Shown here: piece after piece, positions 44,475-52,906 of the stretch | Layout: the number at the start of each line of letters is the position of its first letter | Numbering within the stretch: the stretch's first letter is position 1 | NCBI GenBank assembly: GCA_963422385.1 | Contig: OY729432.1 | Location: 1,116,001 to 1,180,000 of the forward strand | Source of the DNA: JAJDTQ01 sp963422385 | GTDB lineage: Bacteria; Desulfobacterota; Binatia; UBA9968; JAJDTQ01 | Direction: 5' to 3' | Length of the DNA stretch: 64,000 nucleotides | The notes under the pieces: generated by a model | What the model was told of the DNA's origin: nothing | Database searches by the model: none | The model's input: the letters and a program-made list of their open reading frames with translations, nothing else | Position numbers and translations under genes: made by a program

Positions 44475-46834
44475 TGTTCGCTCTTGGCATCCGCTACCTG
44501 AACGGGTGGTCGATGGCCGCTGCGGACGGAGCGAGAAAGGAGAAGGCCGAATGGCCGCCGCATCCGGATCGGGTGTTCATGGCCTTGGCCGCGGCCTGGT
44601 TCGAGACCGATGCAGACGGCTCCGAAGGGGAAGCCTTGCGCTGGCTCGAAACCTTGCCGCCCCCTGAAATTGCCGCGTCGGATGCCGAGAGTCGCACCCC
44701 TGTCGTCAGCTACGTACCCGTCAACGACCCGAGCCTCGGTCGCAAGATGCCCGCAGGTCAAGACTTGGACAAGCTCAAGGATGCCGGACTGGGCCAACTG
44801 CCGGAGCATCGGTCGCCCCAGCCCCGCGGGTTTCCCGTGGCCATCCCTCGGGATCCGACGGTACACCTGATTTGGCCGGAGGCACAGGTGGGCGTGCATC
44901 GCGAGGCCCTGGACCGGCTGGCCGCGAAGGTCACCCATGTGGGGCATTCCGCATCCTTCGTGCAAGCGTGGCTCGAAACCAGTCCATCGCCGCCCGCGTG
45001 GGTCCCGGGGACCGGGGTCGCGCGTCAGCGCCTGCGCGTGACGAGCCCTGGTCGCTTGAGGACTCTGGAAGGGCGCATGAACCGCGAAGCGTGGATCGCC
45101 TACCATGACCTTCGCCACGAAATCGAGCAGGCCGAGGCGGACCTCAAGGCGATGAAGCGCCCGCCAAGGGCGCCTTGGGAGGCATTCCCGGACGTGATTT
45201 TGCTGGCCGGCGAAACCCGAACCAGGCGGCATCCCGAGTACGCTGACGCAAAAGCCACCGACGATGCTGTGGCCGCGGCCAACCTCGTCAACAGCCTGGT
45301 TGACGAAGCGGGGATTGCTGCGGTGCGGACACTGATCGCCACAGTCAGTGAAAGTGGTGAGCCGATCCTGGTCAGCGCACATGCATTCGAGCGGCAGGGG
45401 CTCAATGCCATTCCCGCTGCCTTGACGAGATTGCTGAGCGAACGACTCCGCATCCCGCGCGAGACTACCGTTGTGCAGACGAACGTTGTCTCCCACACGG
45501 GTGCAGACGGTTATGGTCGCCTTGCGCGACAAGCCTGTTTCGACGGCCGCATCGAAGCAGGTCGAGAGTATCTTATGGTGGACGATTTCGTTGGCCAAGG
45601 CGGGACCTTGGCCAATCTGCGCGGCTGGATGGAAAAACAAGGCGGTCAGGTCGTCGGAGCCGTTGCCCTGACCGGCAAATCGTACTCCGCCAAGTTGAAC
45701 CCTTCAAAGGAGCAACTCCATGAACTCGGACAAAAGCACGGATCAGACTTTGAAAAGTGGTGGCAGGCGCACTTCGGCCACGCCTTCGATTGCCTTACTC
45801 AATCGGAAGCTCGGTACCTCGCCCGCTCCCCGGATGTTGACACCATCCGAAATCGCCTTGCTGCGGCAAAGCAAGGTGGAAGTGGATCGAGTAACAGGCG
45901 AAGTCCTGGCGAGCAAAGACAATACATAAAGGAAATGAAGACACGTCTAAGAGACACCTTCCCCGATGGTGAACCCGTAAGCTTGCGCCCTGTACCGGGC
46001 CGCTGGCAGGGGTACACAGAGGCATCGAAAGATGGTGACCCTGAAGCACCGGGCCCGGTTTTCGCCCCGCGGCTCATTGTCCTGGACCTCAAGGGCAGGC
46101 GGGTGTCTTTGCCGGCCACGCTCAAGCTCACCGCGGCCCTGCGTGGGCTGTTGATGCGAGAGTGTGCCGACCAGCCCCCACCCGAGTGGTTCAGCGGCCA
46201 TCGCACGGACGGCAAGCCAAGCGCCAACCCGCATCTCGCCCTGATACCGCTTCCCTTTGTCGGCGCCGAGCATGCAGACGGTCGCGTCATGGGTTTGGGT
46301 CTCGTACTGCCTGCGGATTTGGACTCATTGGCGGCCGGCCATTGTCTCGAACCGTTCTTGCACGAGTCGGCTACCGGCTTGCCACGCGAACATCCGTTGT
46401 TCGACGGCCAGTGGTTCGAGTGCGCTATCGAGTTGGAAACCCGCGAACGACCGCCGAGGAACCTCGACCCGAGAACCTGGACGCGGAGATCCTGCGTTTG
46501 GGCAAGCGTGACTCCGATCGTCCTGAACCGACACTTCGACGGCAAGGACAAGTGGGCGAAGGCCGCCGACAGCGTGAAAGACGCCTGCCGGCATATCGGC
46601 CTGCCGCGCCCCCGAGAAGTGCTGCTCCACCCGATCTCGCTGGTTGAAGGCGCACCGCACGCCAGGGACTACCCGCAACTGACCCGCAAGAACGCCGGTG
46701 GCGCGCGCAGCCACAGTCACGCGGCGATCATTTTCGACGAACCCGTGCGCGGGCCGGTAATTGTCGGGGCCGGGCGTTTCCGGGGGTATGGGTTGTGCCG
46801 GCCGATGGACGGGGGTGGCCAAGACCGTGGTTGA
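44474..46834 (+). CDS. csb2: Type I-G Csb2 (Cas5-Cas6 fusion) with embedded phosphoribosyltransferase
   Basis: A 786-residue frame, about 260 longer than expected. Residues 1-226 are the N-terminal Csb2/Cas5-like part (MFALGIRYLNGWSMAA, WPPHPDRVFMALAAAW). Residues about 227-487 are a phosphoribosyltransferase domain (HPEYADAKATDD, NVVSHTGADGYGRLARQA, PRPP loop YLMVDDFVGQGGTLANLRG). Residues about 488-786 resume Csb2 (DTFPDGEPVSLRPVPGRW), ending with the Gly-rich RAMP/Cas6 loop IVGAGRFRGYGLCRP. The inserted 783 bp lie between two ATGAAG repeats. It should process crRNA for both CRISPR arms. An AAAGGA before ATG 45935 could allow separate translation of the C-terminal half. Confidence 0.88.
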   Translation: MFALGIRYLNGWSMAAADGARKEKAEWPPHPDRVFMALAAAWFETDADGSEGEALRWLETLPPPEIAASDAESRTPVVSYVPVNDPSLGRKMPAGQDLDKLKDAGLGQLPEHRSPQPRGFPVAIPRDPTVHLIWPEAQVGVHREALDRLAAKVTHVGHSASFVQAWLETSPSPPAWVPGTGVARQRLRVTSPGRLRTLEGRMNREAWIAYHDLRHEIEQAEADLKAMKRPPRAPWEAFPDVILLAGETRTRRHPEYADAKATDDAVAAANLVNSLVDEAGIAAVRTLIATVSESGEPILVSAHAFERQGLNAIPAALTRLLSERLRIPRETTVVQTNVVSHTGADGYGRLARQACFDGRIEAGREYLMVDDFVGQGGTLANLRGWMEKQGGQVVGAVALTGKSYSAKLNPSKEQLHELGQKHGSDFEKWWQAHFGHAFDCLTQSEARYLARSPDVDTIRNRLAAAKQGGSGSSNRRSPGEQRQYIKEMKTRLRDTFPDGEPVSLRPVPGRWQGYTEASKDGDPEAPGPVFAPRLIVLDLKGRRVSLPATLKLTAALRGLLMRECADQPPPEWFSGHRTDGKPSANPHLALIPLPFVGAEHADGRVMGLGLVLPADLDSLAAGHCLEPFLHESATGLPREHPLFDGQWFECAIELETRERPPRNLDPRTWTRRSCVWASVTPIVLNRHFDGKDKWAKAADSVKDACRHIGLPRPREVLLHPISLVEGAPHARDYPQLTRKNAGGARSHSHAAIIFDEPVRGPVIVGAGRFRGYGLCRPMDGGGQDRG
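45152..45934 (+). mobile_element. 783-bp in-frame insertion in csb2 (phosphoribosyltransferase + small ORF)
   Basis: Bounded by ATGAAG at 45152-45157 and 45935-45940, each preceded by AAGG and two bases. Removing one repeat plus the insert joins ...QAEADLKA to MKTRLRDTFPDG and restores a normal-length Csb2. The insert starts with its own ATG, followed by GGAGG ahead of GTG 45194 as an alternative start. It encodes a PRTase-fold protein with PRPP-binding VDDFVGQGGT and contains an overlapping small ORF whose TAA ends 6 bp before the second repeat. It therefore looks like a compact two-gene cargo rather than a random duplication. Confidence 0.75.
45720..45929 (+). CDS. Small ORF nested in the phosphoribosyltransferase insert
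   Basis: A 69-codon frame overlapping the 3' part of the PRTase coding region in a different frame. It has a good Shine-Dalgarno (AAAGGAG, 8 bp before ATG 45720) and protein-like composition with a conserved-looking core LGTSPAPRMLTPSEIALLRQ, unlike a random shadow. It ends exactly at the insert boundary. I infer a small partner of the PRTase; function unknown. Confidence 0.55.
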   Translation: MNSDKSTDQTLKSGGRRTSATPSIALLNRKLGTSPAPRMLTPSEIALLRQSKVEVDRVTGEVLASKDNT

Positions 46835-48599
46835 ATCGAACGGCACGGCACGGGAACACGTGCTACTGACAGTGCTCGGCACGAACCCGAAGAAGGCATG
46901 CTATCGCTTCAAGGACAGGCAGGCGGAGGCCATCCTCGCCCCGATCGCCCTGTATGACTTGTCGCCGGAAGCAGACCGGCCTGACCGGGTATTGGCACTC
47001 TGCACACCAGAGGCAAAGCAGAACAGTTTGCCGCTCCTTGAAGATGGGCTATGCGGTCGGTGCGTTGTGAAACCGGTTGACATTCCTGCCGGCAACTCTC
47101 AGGCGGACGTCCATACTTTCTTGGCTACGGTTGCCGCCGCCATACCGGAGAGAGCCGATCTCACCGTAGACGTCACCCACGGGTTCCGGCATTTCTCGTT
47201 CCTCACCTACATCGCCGTTCTCTACGTATCGGCGCTTCGCGGCATACGGGTACGCGGCGCCTACTACGGTATGTTGAATCACAATGAGGCGAGTCCGTTT
47301 CTCGATCTGCGTCCGCTTCTGGAACTGCCCCGCTGGCTTCACGCGCTGCAGGTGTTGAACGATACGGGGAGCGCCGTGTCCATTGCCAGTATCCTCGATG
47401 AGGGTTCCCAAGGACGGGGACCGCGGCTAATCGCAAGGCGTCTATCGCAGTGTCTATCGCAGTGTCTATCGCAGTTCTCGGAAGCGTACTTGTCCGGTCT
47501 CCCGCTCGAACTCGGCCGGCACGCGGCTGAGTTCACGCAGCAGTCGATCAAGCCGTTGAAGAGACTGCTCCAGAACGATCACGCGTTACCCCTCGGGGGC
47601 GAGTTGGCCGATCAAATAGCAGAGTTCTTCAAGCCGCTGGCCCTGGGATCACAGGCTTCAGGGAGCGGGTGGAAGCAAAAGGTCGCGCTCTCGAAGGAAG
47701 AACTGGAACGTCAGGCCGCAGTTATCGACAACCTGCTGCGCCATGGAAGCGTCACAGCCGCATTGGGTCTCATGAACGAGTGGACCGTGTCGTGGGTAGT
47801 CCGGGTCCGCGACGGGCGCAACAGCGAATGGCTCGACTATCACAATGTCCGTCGCGGCGCCGCGAGCCTTCTCGGCGCCATGAGGGCCATCGGTAACGAC
47901 CCTGAACTGCATTGTCTCTTGACGGATGAGCAGCGTTCGCTCGGAGTGTTCTGGGGAGAACTGTGTGACCTTCGCAACGGATACCACCACCACGGCATGC
48001 GCCCGCAGGTTCTGGTCGGCGACGCGCAAACCGGGAAAAAACTTCAGGGTGTGCGGGAATACTGGACGACAACGCTCCGCTCATGCCCCGAGAATTTCGG
48101 GTTCTCGCTCGGCGATACGTCTGGAGGCCGGGTTCTGGTCAGTCCCATCGGAAAGCGCCCTGGCGTGCTGTACAGTGCGTTGCGCGCCTGCAGGGACGAA
48201 AACGGTAACAGCAGGTTGTCGCGATGCCTCGTCATCTGCTCGCCCGAAACCCGAGGAAAGATCGACGAGGCGGTCGAGAACGCGGGGTACAAAGGGCATG
48301 TTGAGCCGCTTGTAATCAAAGACGCTTTCGGCGGCGGCTCCGGGGAAATCAGGAGCGTGGTGGCGAGGGGGCGAAAACATCTCATCGGTGCCGAGGCCGT
48401 CTTCGTGAACGTCACCGGCGGCACGACGCTCATGGGCCTTGCTGCCGAAGACCTTGCCAACGCGGGACGTGAACTTGCCTGCCCGGTGCGCCGGTTCGGC
48501 CTGATCGACCGCCGGCCGCCGAGAGAGCAGGAGGCCGACCCCTACCGGGCCGGCGAACCATTCTGGCTGGACCCGGGAGAAGACAAGAATGCCGACTGA
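46815..48599 (+). CDS. CARF-HEPN CRISPR effector (Csx1/DxTHG-like) with extra C-terminal CARF-like domain
   Basis: A 594-residue protein. The N-terminal CARF-type domain begins LLTVLGTNPKKACYRF and carries DVTHGFRHF near residue 119 (DxTHG family). A HEPN ribonuclease motif RNGYHH (R-x4-H) is near residue 387. A second Rossmann-like segment follows (GRVLVSPIGKRPGVLYSAL, CLVICSPETRGKIDEAV) with VFVNVTGGTTLMGLAAEDLA near residue 532, the kind of loop that binds cyclic oligoadenylate. It would be a cOA-activated RNase of the III-B arm. GTG 46815 chosen; GTG 46827 is possible. It overlaps the end of csb2, and its stop overlaps cmr1. Confidence 0.85.
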   Translation: MAKTVVESNGTAREHVLLTVLGTNPKKACYRFKDRQAEAILAPIALYDLSPEADRPDRVLALCTPEAKQNSLPLLEDGLCGRCVVKPVDIPAGNSQADVHTFLATVAAAIPERADLTVDVTHGFRHFSFLTYIAVLYVSALRGIRVRGAYYGMLNHNEASPFLDLRPLLELPRWLHALQVLNDTGSAVSIASILDEGSQGRGPRLIARRLSQCLSQCLSQFSEAYLSGLPLELGRHAAEFTQQSIKPLKRLLQNDHALPLGGELADQIAEFFKPLALGSQASGSGWKQKVALSKEELERQAAVIDNLLRHGSVTAALGLMNEWTVSWVVRVRDGRNSEWLDYHNVRRGAASLLGAMRAIGNDPELHCLLTDEQRSLGVFWGELCDLRNGYHHHGMRPQVLVGDAQTGKKLQGVREYWTTTLRSCPENFGFSLGDTSGGRVLVSPIGKRPGVLYSALRACRDENGNSRLSRCLVICSPETRGKIDEAVENAGYKGHVEPLVIKDAFGGGSGEIRSVVARGRKHLIGAEAVFVNVTGGTTLMGLAAEDLANAGRELACPVRRFGLIDRRPPREQEADPYRAGEPFWLDPGEDKNAD

Positions 48600-49797
48600 A
48601 ATCGAGGCAACCTATCGTGTCGTCACGCCGATGTTCTGCGCAGGCGCCACTCCCTCTCACGCCGAAGTTCGCGCGCCCTCCTTCAAAGGCGTGCTGCGCT
48701 TCTGGTGGCGGGCGCTGGCATGGTCGCGGCTGAAGGGTGACCTGGAAGCCATCAAGAAAGAGGAAGACAGGCTCTTTGGAAGCGCGAGCGGCGGTGGTTC
48801 GAAGGTGTCGATGCGTGTGGAGATGGACGCGCGTCAGAAAACAGTCCCGCAGAACACAGTACTTACTGTTTCCGAAAAAAACCGCACCCCTGTCGGGGAG
48901 GGCGCCCGCTATCTCGGCTACGGCGTCATGGAAGCGTTCACGAGCAAGCCGAAGAATACGCGGGCAGGGCAACTCACGCGTTCGTGTCTCCATGCCCCTT
49001 TCGACTTCACTGCTCAAATGCGAGGTCGTAACCTGACTGAGGCGGAATCATCATCACTTAAGGACGCTCTGGTCGCTCTGGGAACGTTCGGCAGTGTGGG
49101 AGCCAAAAACCGCAGGGGGTACGGCTCGTTGGTCCTTCAGTCTTTGCTTGTTGGTGGAGGCAACCAGTACCGTCAGCCACAGGACATGACCGGGCTGCAT
49201 GACGCAATCAAGAAGCTCCAGCCCGATAGTGGGGGGCAAACGGCTCAAACCGGTTTGCCCGAGTTCACCGCATTGTCCGTGGAAGCGCGTCACCTACTGC
49301 TGTCAAGCGACAAGAAGGAACCCATGAATCTCCTGGATCTCGTTGGCCGCGAGTTGATGAGGTATCGTAGCTGGGGCCACAACGGAAAGGTACTCGGTCA
49401 ACCATCAGAGCGTAATTTCAAGGATGATCACGACCTGATGAAGAAGTCGGCTGGAGAGCGTAAGACACATCCTCGCCGCATCGCCTTCGGCCTTCCTCAC
49501 AACTACGGCAAGAGACCGGACCAACAGGTTGGCCCGTATGACAAGAAAACGGACCGTCGCGCCAGTCCGCTGTTTGTCCACATTCACGAATGTGGTGGTA
49601 CACCGGTCGCCCTACTGTCGTTCCTCCCGGCCCGATTTCTGCGCAAAGATGGATCGGACGTTTCCGTCGGGCAAACCCGAATCGCTCACCGTCCAGAGGA
49701 CGAACTCTACCGCCCGATTCACGACTTTCTTGACCGCCTGCTCGATGAAAACAAGCGGAAGGAACAATTTACGGATGTTCAGGAGGTGCAACCGTGA
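48589..49797 (+). CDS. cmr1: Type III-B Cmr1
   Basis: A 402-residue RAMP protein. The start IEATYRVVTPMFCAGATPSHAEVRAPSFKGVLRFWWRAL is the classic Cmr1 N-terminus (Cas7-like), and GSVGAKNRRGYGSLVLQ is the glycine-rich RAMP loop. Cmr1 caps the head of the Cmr effector and helps target capture. It overlaps the CARF-HEPN gene by 11 bp and cmr2 by a GTGA overlap. Confidence 0.94.
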   Translation: MPTEIEATYRVVTPMFCAGATPSHAEVRAPSFKGVLRFWWRALAWSRLKGDLEAIKKEEDRLFGSASGGGSKVSMRVEMDARQKTVPQNTVLTVSEKNRTPVGEGARYLGYGVMEAFTSKPKNTRAGQLTRSCLHAPFDFTAQMRGRNLTEAESSSLKDALVALGTFGSVGAKNRRGYGSLVLQSLLVGGGNQYRQPQDMTGLHDAIKKLQPDSGGQTAQTGLPEFTALSVEARHLLLSSDKKEPMNLLDLVGRELMRYRSWGHNGKVLGQPSERNFKDDHDLMKKSAGERKTHPRRIAFGLPHNYGKRPDQQVGPYDKKTDRRASPLFVHIHECGGTPVALLSFLPARFLRKDGSDVSVGQTRIAHRPEDELYRPIHDFLDRLLDENKRKEQFTDVQEVQP

Positions 49798-51746
49798 CGA
49801 TGCGTCTCGACATCTCCATCGGACCCGTGCAGGGCTTCGTCGCCCAGTCACGCCGCACACGCGATCTCTGGGGGAGCTCCTATCTGCTGTCTTTTCTTTG
49901 TGCCCACGCGATGCGTGGTGCGGAACAGGCCGGCGCCAGGTTCATCCAACCGGTTGCCGGGGTTGTCGAGAAGGACCGGCTTTACCGTTGGGTTCGCGGC
50001 CAACGAGAGGGAGAACCGCCGCGAATCGGTTCGTTGCCGAACCATTTTGCTGTAGAAGTCGAGGGAGATGCCCGGAATGTTGCTGACGCGAGCGAACAGG
50101 CGTTCAACGATGCCTGGAAGCAGGCGTACAAGGCCGTGTGGAAGCAGTTTGTTGAACGTGCCTGTCCATCGGGCAACGCAACGGATGAAATCTGGAACCG
50201 TCAGGTTGGTGGATTCTGGGAGGTCACGTGGACGGCCGGGGACGTGCGTACAGAGGGCGGTTTGCTCGGCCGCCGCAAGCATTGGCGCAGCCACCGTCCA
50301 CCCGAGGAGTCCGGCGACAAGTGCACGGTCATGCACGATTTGCAGGAGTTGTCGGGCCATGTTCGAGGGGAACACCGAACAAGCCGGGACTTGCAGAATC
50401 GGTTTTGGAAGACCGTTGGTGAACGCCTCGGACCGCTGGATTTGCGAGACGACGAACGTTTGTGCGCCGTCGCGTTGGTGAAGCGACTGTTCCCGAAGGT
50501 CGCCCGCGAAGCCTTGGGCTGGCGGGTCGACGCCTCGCACTGGCCGTCAACCGTTTATGTCGGTGCCGTTCCCTGGATTTGCCAAGTCGTGCAGACCAAA
50601 CCGGGACTGGCACAGAAATACGCTGAAGCTGTCAGACAGAGCACAACCGACGTTCTGGCGGAACATAAGCCTCTGTTCGCCAGCCTGGAGAAGAATGCCG
50701 GCGACTTCGCCAAGCTCGACGCGAACTACATGCACCGTGAATTCGTCGCCAATGAACGACTCTGTCCGTTGGCCGTAGACGGTGCTCGCGATAAGTTGAA
50801 AGAACTGCTGAAAGCCATTTACGACACGTCCGACGAAGCCGGTCACATACTTGGTCCACCACCGACGTTCTACGCCCTTCTCCTTGCTGACGGCGACCGC
50901 CTCGGCAAGCTGGTGGGTGAACTCGGGGGCGAGACGGTAAGCAACGCGTTGGCAGCTTTCACAAACAAAGTTCCACAGATCGTGAGAGAATCCGGCGGTG
51001 TCACGGTCTACGCGGGTGGAGACGACGTGCTCGCCATGCTGCCCGTGGTGGGCGCGCTGGACTGTGCGGACAACCTCGCCGAGGCGTATCGAGCCACGTT
51101 CAAGGACACCGAGGCGCCTGCCCGTGCGACCCTCTCCGCGGCGGTGGTCTTCGCCCACGTTCGTTTGCCGCTCAACCACGTCGTTGGCCAAGCGCATCGG
51201 CTGCTGGACGACGTTGCCAAGGATGGTAATGGCCGCAACTCCCTGGTCGCAGCGGTCCTCAAACCCGGCGGAATGCAGTGCCAATGGGTGACGACGTGGG
51301 CTCGCAGTGGCCCGGAAGGCGAGGTGCGCGCGGTGGGATCGCTCGGTGATCTGATCGGACAACTCAAAAGCAGCGCAACGGAACCGGGCCTCTCCTCGTC
51401 ACTCATTTACCGGATGCGGGACACGTTCACCCGGCTCTGCGGCTGGGACCGATGGCGCCCCGGCAACTGGGGCACGCTCCCCCAAGGTCTGGATGTTCGC
51501 GCATTCCTGCGGGCGGAGATACACCACAGCCTGGATGTGAGGATGGATAGCGGTGCCGACGCTCGCGCCAACGGAATGACTGCCAGCGTCTGGAACCTCC
51601 TGGGTCCGGCGCGGAATCCACAAGGCGACAAGCCCGACGCGGTGCCGGGGAGCAGCGAAAACACACCTGTTACCGAAGCCGGCGTTGACTCGCTCTTGCT
51701 CGCCCGCTTTCTCGCGGACCCTGAAGAACAGGAGTCAAACCGATGA
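49794..51746 (+). CDS. cmr2: Type III-B Cmr2 (Cas10) without HD domain
   Basis: A 650-residue Cas10-family large subunit. The first palm begins at residue 4 (LDISIGPVQGFVAQSRRTRDLWGSSYLLS), leaving no room for the N-terminal HD nuclease present in some homologues. The cyclase palm has VTVYAGGDDVLAMLPVV (GGDD near residue 408). It should bind target RNA and synthesise cyclic oligoadenylate but lack HD-type ssDNase activity. GTG start inside a GTGA overlap with cmr1. Confidence 0.94.
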   Translation: MTMRLDISIGPVQGFVAQSRRTRDLWGSSYLLSFLCAHAMRGAEQAGARFIQPVAGVVEKDRLYRWVRGQREGEPPRIGSLPNHFAVEVEGDARNVADASEQAFNDAWKQAYKAVWKQFVERACPSGNATDEIWNRQVGGFWEVTWTAGDVRTEGGLLGRRKHWRSHRPPEESGDKCTVMHDLQELSGHVRGEHRTSRDLQNRFWKTVGERLGPLDLRDDERLCAVALVKRLFPKVAREALGWRVDASHWPSTVYVGAVPWICQVVQTKPGLAQKYAEAVRQSTTDVLAEHKPLFASLEKNAGDFAKLDANYMHREFVANERLCPLAVDGARDKLKELLKAIYDTSDEAGHILGPPPTFYALLLADGDRLGKLVGELGGETVSNALAAFTNKVPQIVRESGGVTVYAGGDDVLAMLPVVGALDCADNLAEAYRATFKDTEAPARATLSAAVVFAHVRLPLNHVVGQAHRLLDDVAKDGNGRNSLVAAVLKPGGMQCQWVTTWARSGPEGEVRAVGSLGDLIGQLKSSATEPGLSSSLIYRMRDTFTRLCGWDRWRPGNWGTLPQGLDVRAFLRAEIHHSLDVRMDSGADARANGMTASVWNLLGPARNPQGDKPDAVPGSSENTPVTEAGVDSLLLARFLADPEEQESNR

Positions 51747-52906
51747 TTGGCGTCCAGCTCCAGCCGGTTGACACTTGGTTCTTTCGCGATGGGACGCCGT
51801 TCACCAAGGAGAGCGCGCCACAGGAGAACGTCAGCAGCCTGTTCCCACCGCATCCGCCGACGGTCGTGGGCGCACTCCGGGCCGCATTAGCATCAGCTCG
51901 CGGCAACGGTTGGACTGGCCAAGGGGAATGGCCGCCGGGAATTTGCGACGTGCTCGGCGACGGCCCCGAGAACCTGGGGCTTCTTTCCTTTGTCGGCCCG
52001 GTCCTTCTCCGAGATAACGCGCCGCTTTTTCGCGCGCCGCGTCATCTGCTGGGTTCGACCGACGATGCGTGCTGGCGCCCGCGCATATTCCTCCGGCCCG
52101 GCCCTCCGGTGATGTGCGATCTGGACGACGCGACGCAGATCCCGGAGGTGTCCGGCACTACAGGAGAAATCGAAAAGCTCAAGACCGGCGATGCCTGTTG
52201 GCTGACACGGGCCGGCATGAGCGCGGTGCTTCACGGTCGTCGTCCGTGTCCCGACGACATGATACCGGACTGCTGTCTGTGGTCCGACGAATCGCGCGTC
52301 GGGCTGGAACGCGACAACACGAAGCGCACGGCCAGGGAAGGTATGCTCTACAGTAACCGACACATTCGTCCGCTGCGGGGAGTTTCACTCGGCGTGCAGA
52401 TTGCCGGCCTGCCTCAAGGCTGGACGCCGCCCTTTGGAGAGTTGATACCACTGGGCGGCGAGAGCCGACTTGCCGAGTGTCAGGCGTGGAACGCGGATTT
52501 GGCTCTTGAGACGGACATGGAGAAAATCAAGGCAACCGGGAAGGCCACAGTCATGGCTCTTTCACCGATGGAACTGGCGGAGGAAATCTGTCGCGGCGCC
52601 AAACCGATAGACGATCTGGGCGGCGCCCGTGTCGTATCGGCCTGCCTGGACCGGCCGCTACGAATCGGAGGGTGGAATTCCCTGGCACGGCGTCCGTTGC
52701 CGCTGCGATCCGTGTTGCCATCGGGCAGTGTCCTCTTTTGCGAGGTCGACGACCCGGAACGCTTCGCGGAGAGCATGGCAGCCGGCGATGAGTTGCCACG
52801 CATGACGTCAGGCAATGCGCTGGCACGCATCGGGTCGCGCCGTGAATGGGGTTTTGGCCTTGTCGCTGTCGGCAGTTGGCCGGATGAACAGGAGGAAAAT
52901 TCATGA
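51743..52906 (+). CDS. cmr3: Type III-B Cmr3 (Cas5-like)
   Basis: A 387-residue Cas5-group RAMP. QLQPVDTWFFRDGTPF is the family N-terminus, followed by FPPHPPTVVGALRAAL. The middle LYSNRHIRPLRGVSLGVQI and C-terminal REWGFGLVAVGSW (glycine loop) agree. It binds the crRNA 5' tag next to Cmr2. ATGA overlap with cmr2 and with cmr4. Confidence 0.92.
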   Translation: MIGVQLQPVDTWFFRDGTPFTKESAPQENVSSLFPPHPPTVVGALRAALASARGNGWTGQGEWPPGICDVLGDGPENLGLLSFVGPVLLRDNAPLFRAPRHLLGSTDDACWRPRIFLRPGPPVMCDLDDATQIPEVSGTTGEIEKLKTGDACWLTRAGMSAVLHGRRPCPDDMIPDCCLWSDESRVGLERDNTKRTAREGMLYSNRHIRPLRGVSLGVQIAGLPQGWTPPFGELIPLGGESRLAECQAWNADLALETDMEKIKATGKATVMALSPMELAEEICRGAKPIDDLGGARVVSACLDRPLRIGGWNSLARRPLPLRSVLPSGSVLFCEVDDPERFAESMAAGDELPRMTSGNALARIGSRREWGFGLVAVGSWPDEQEENS

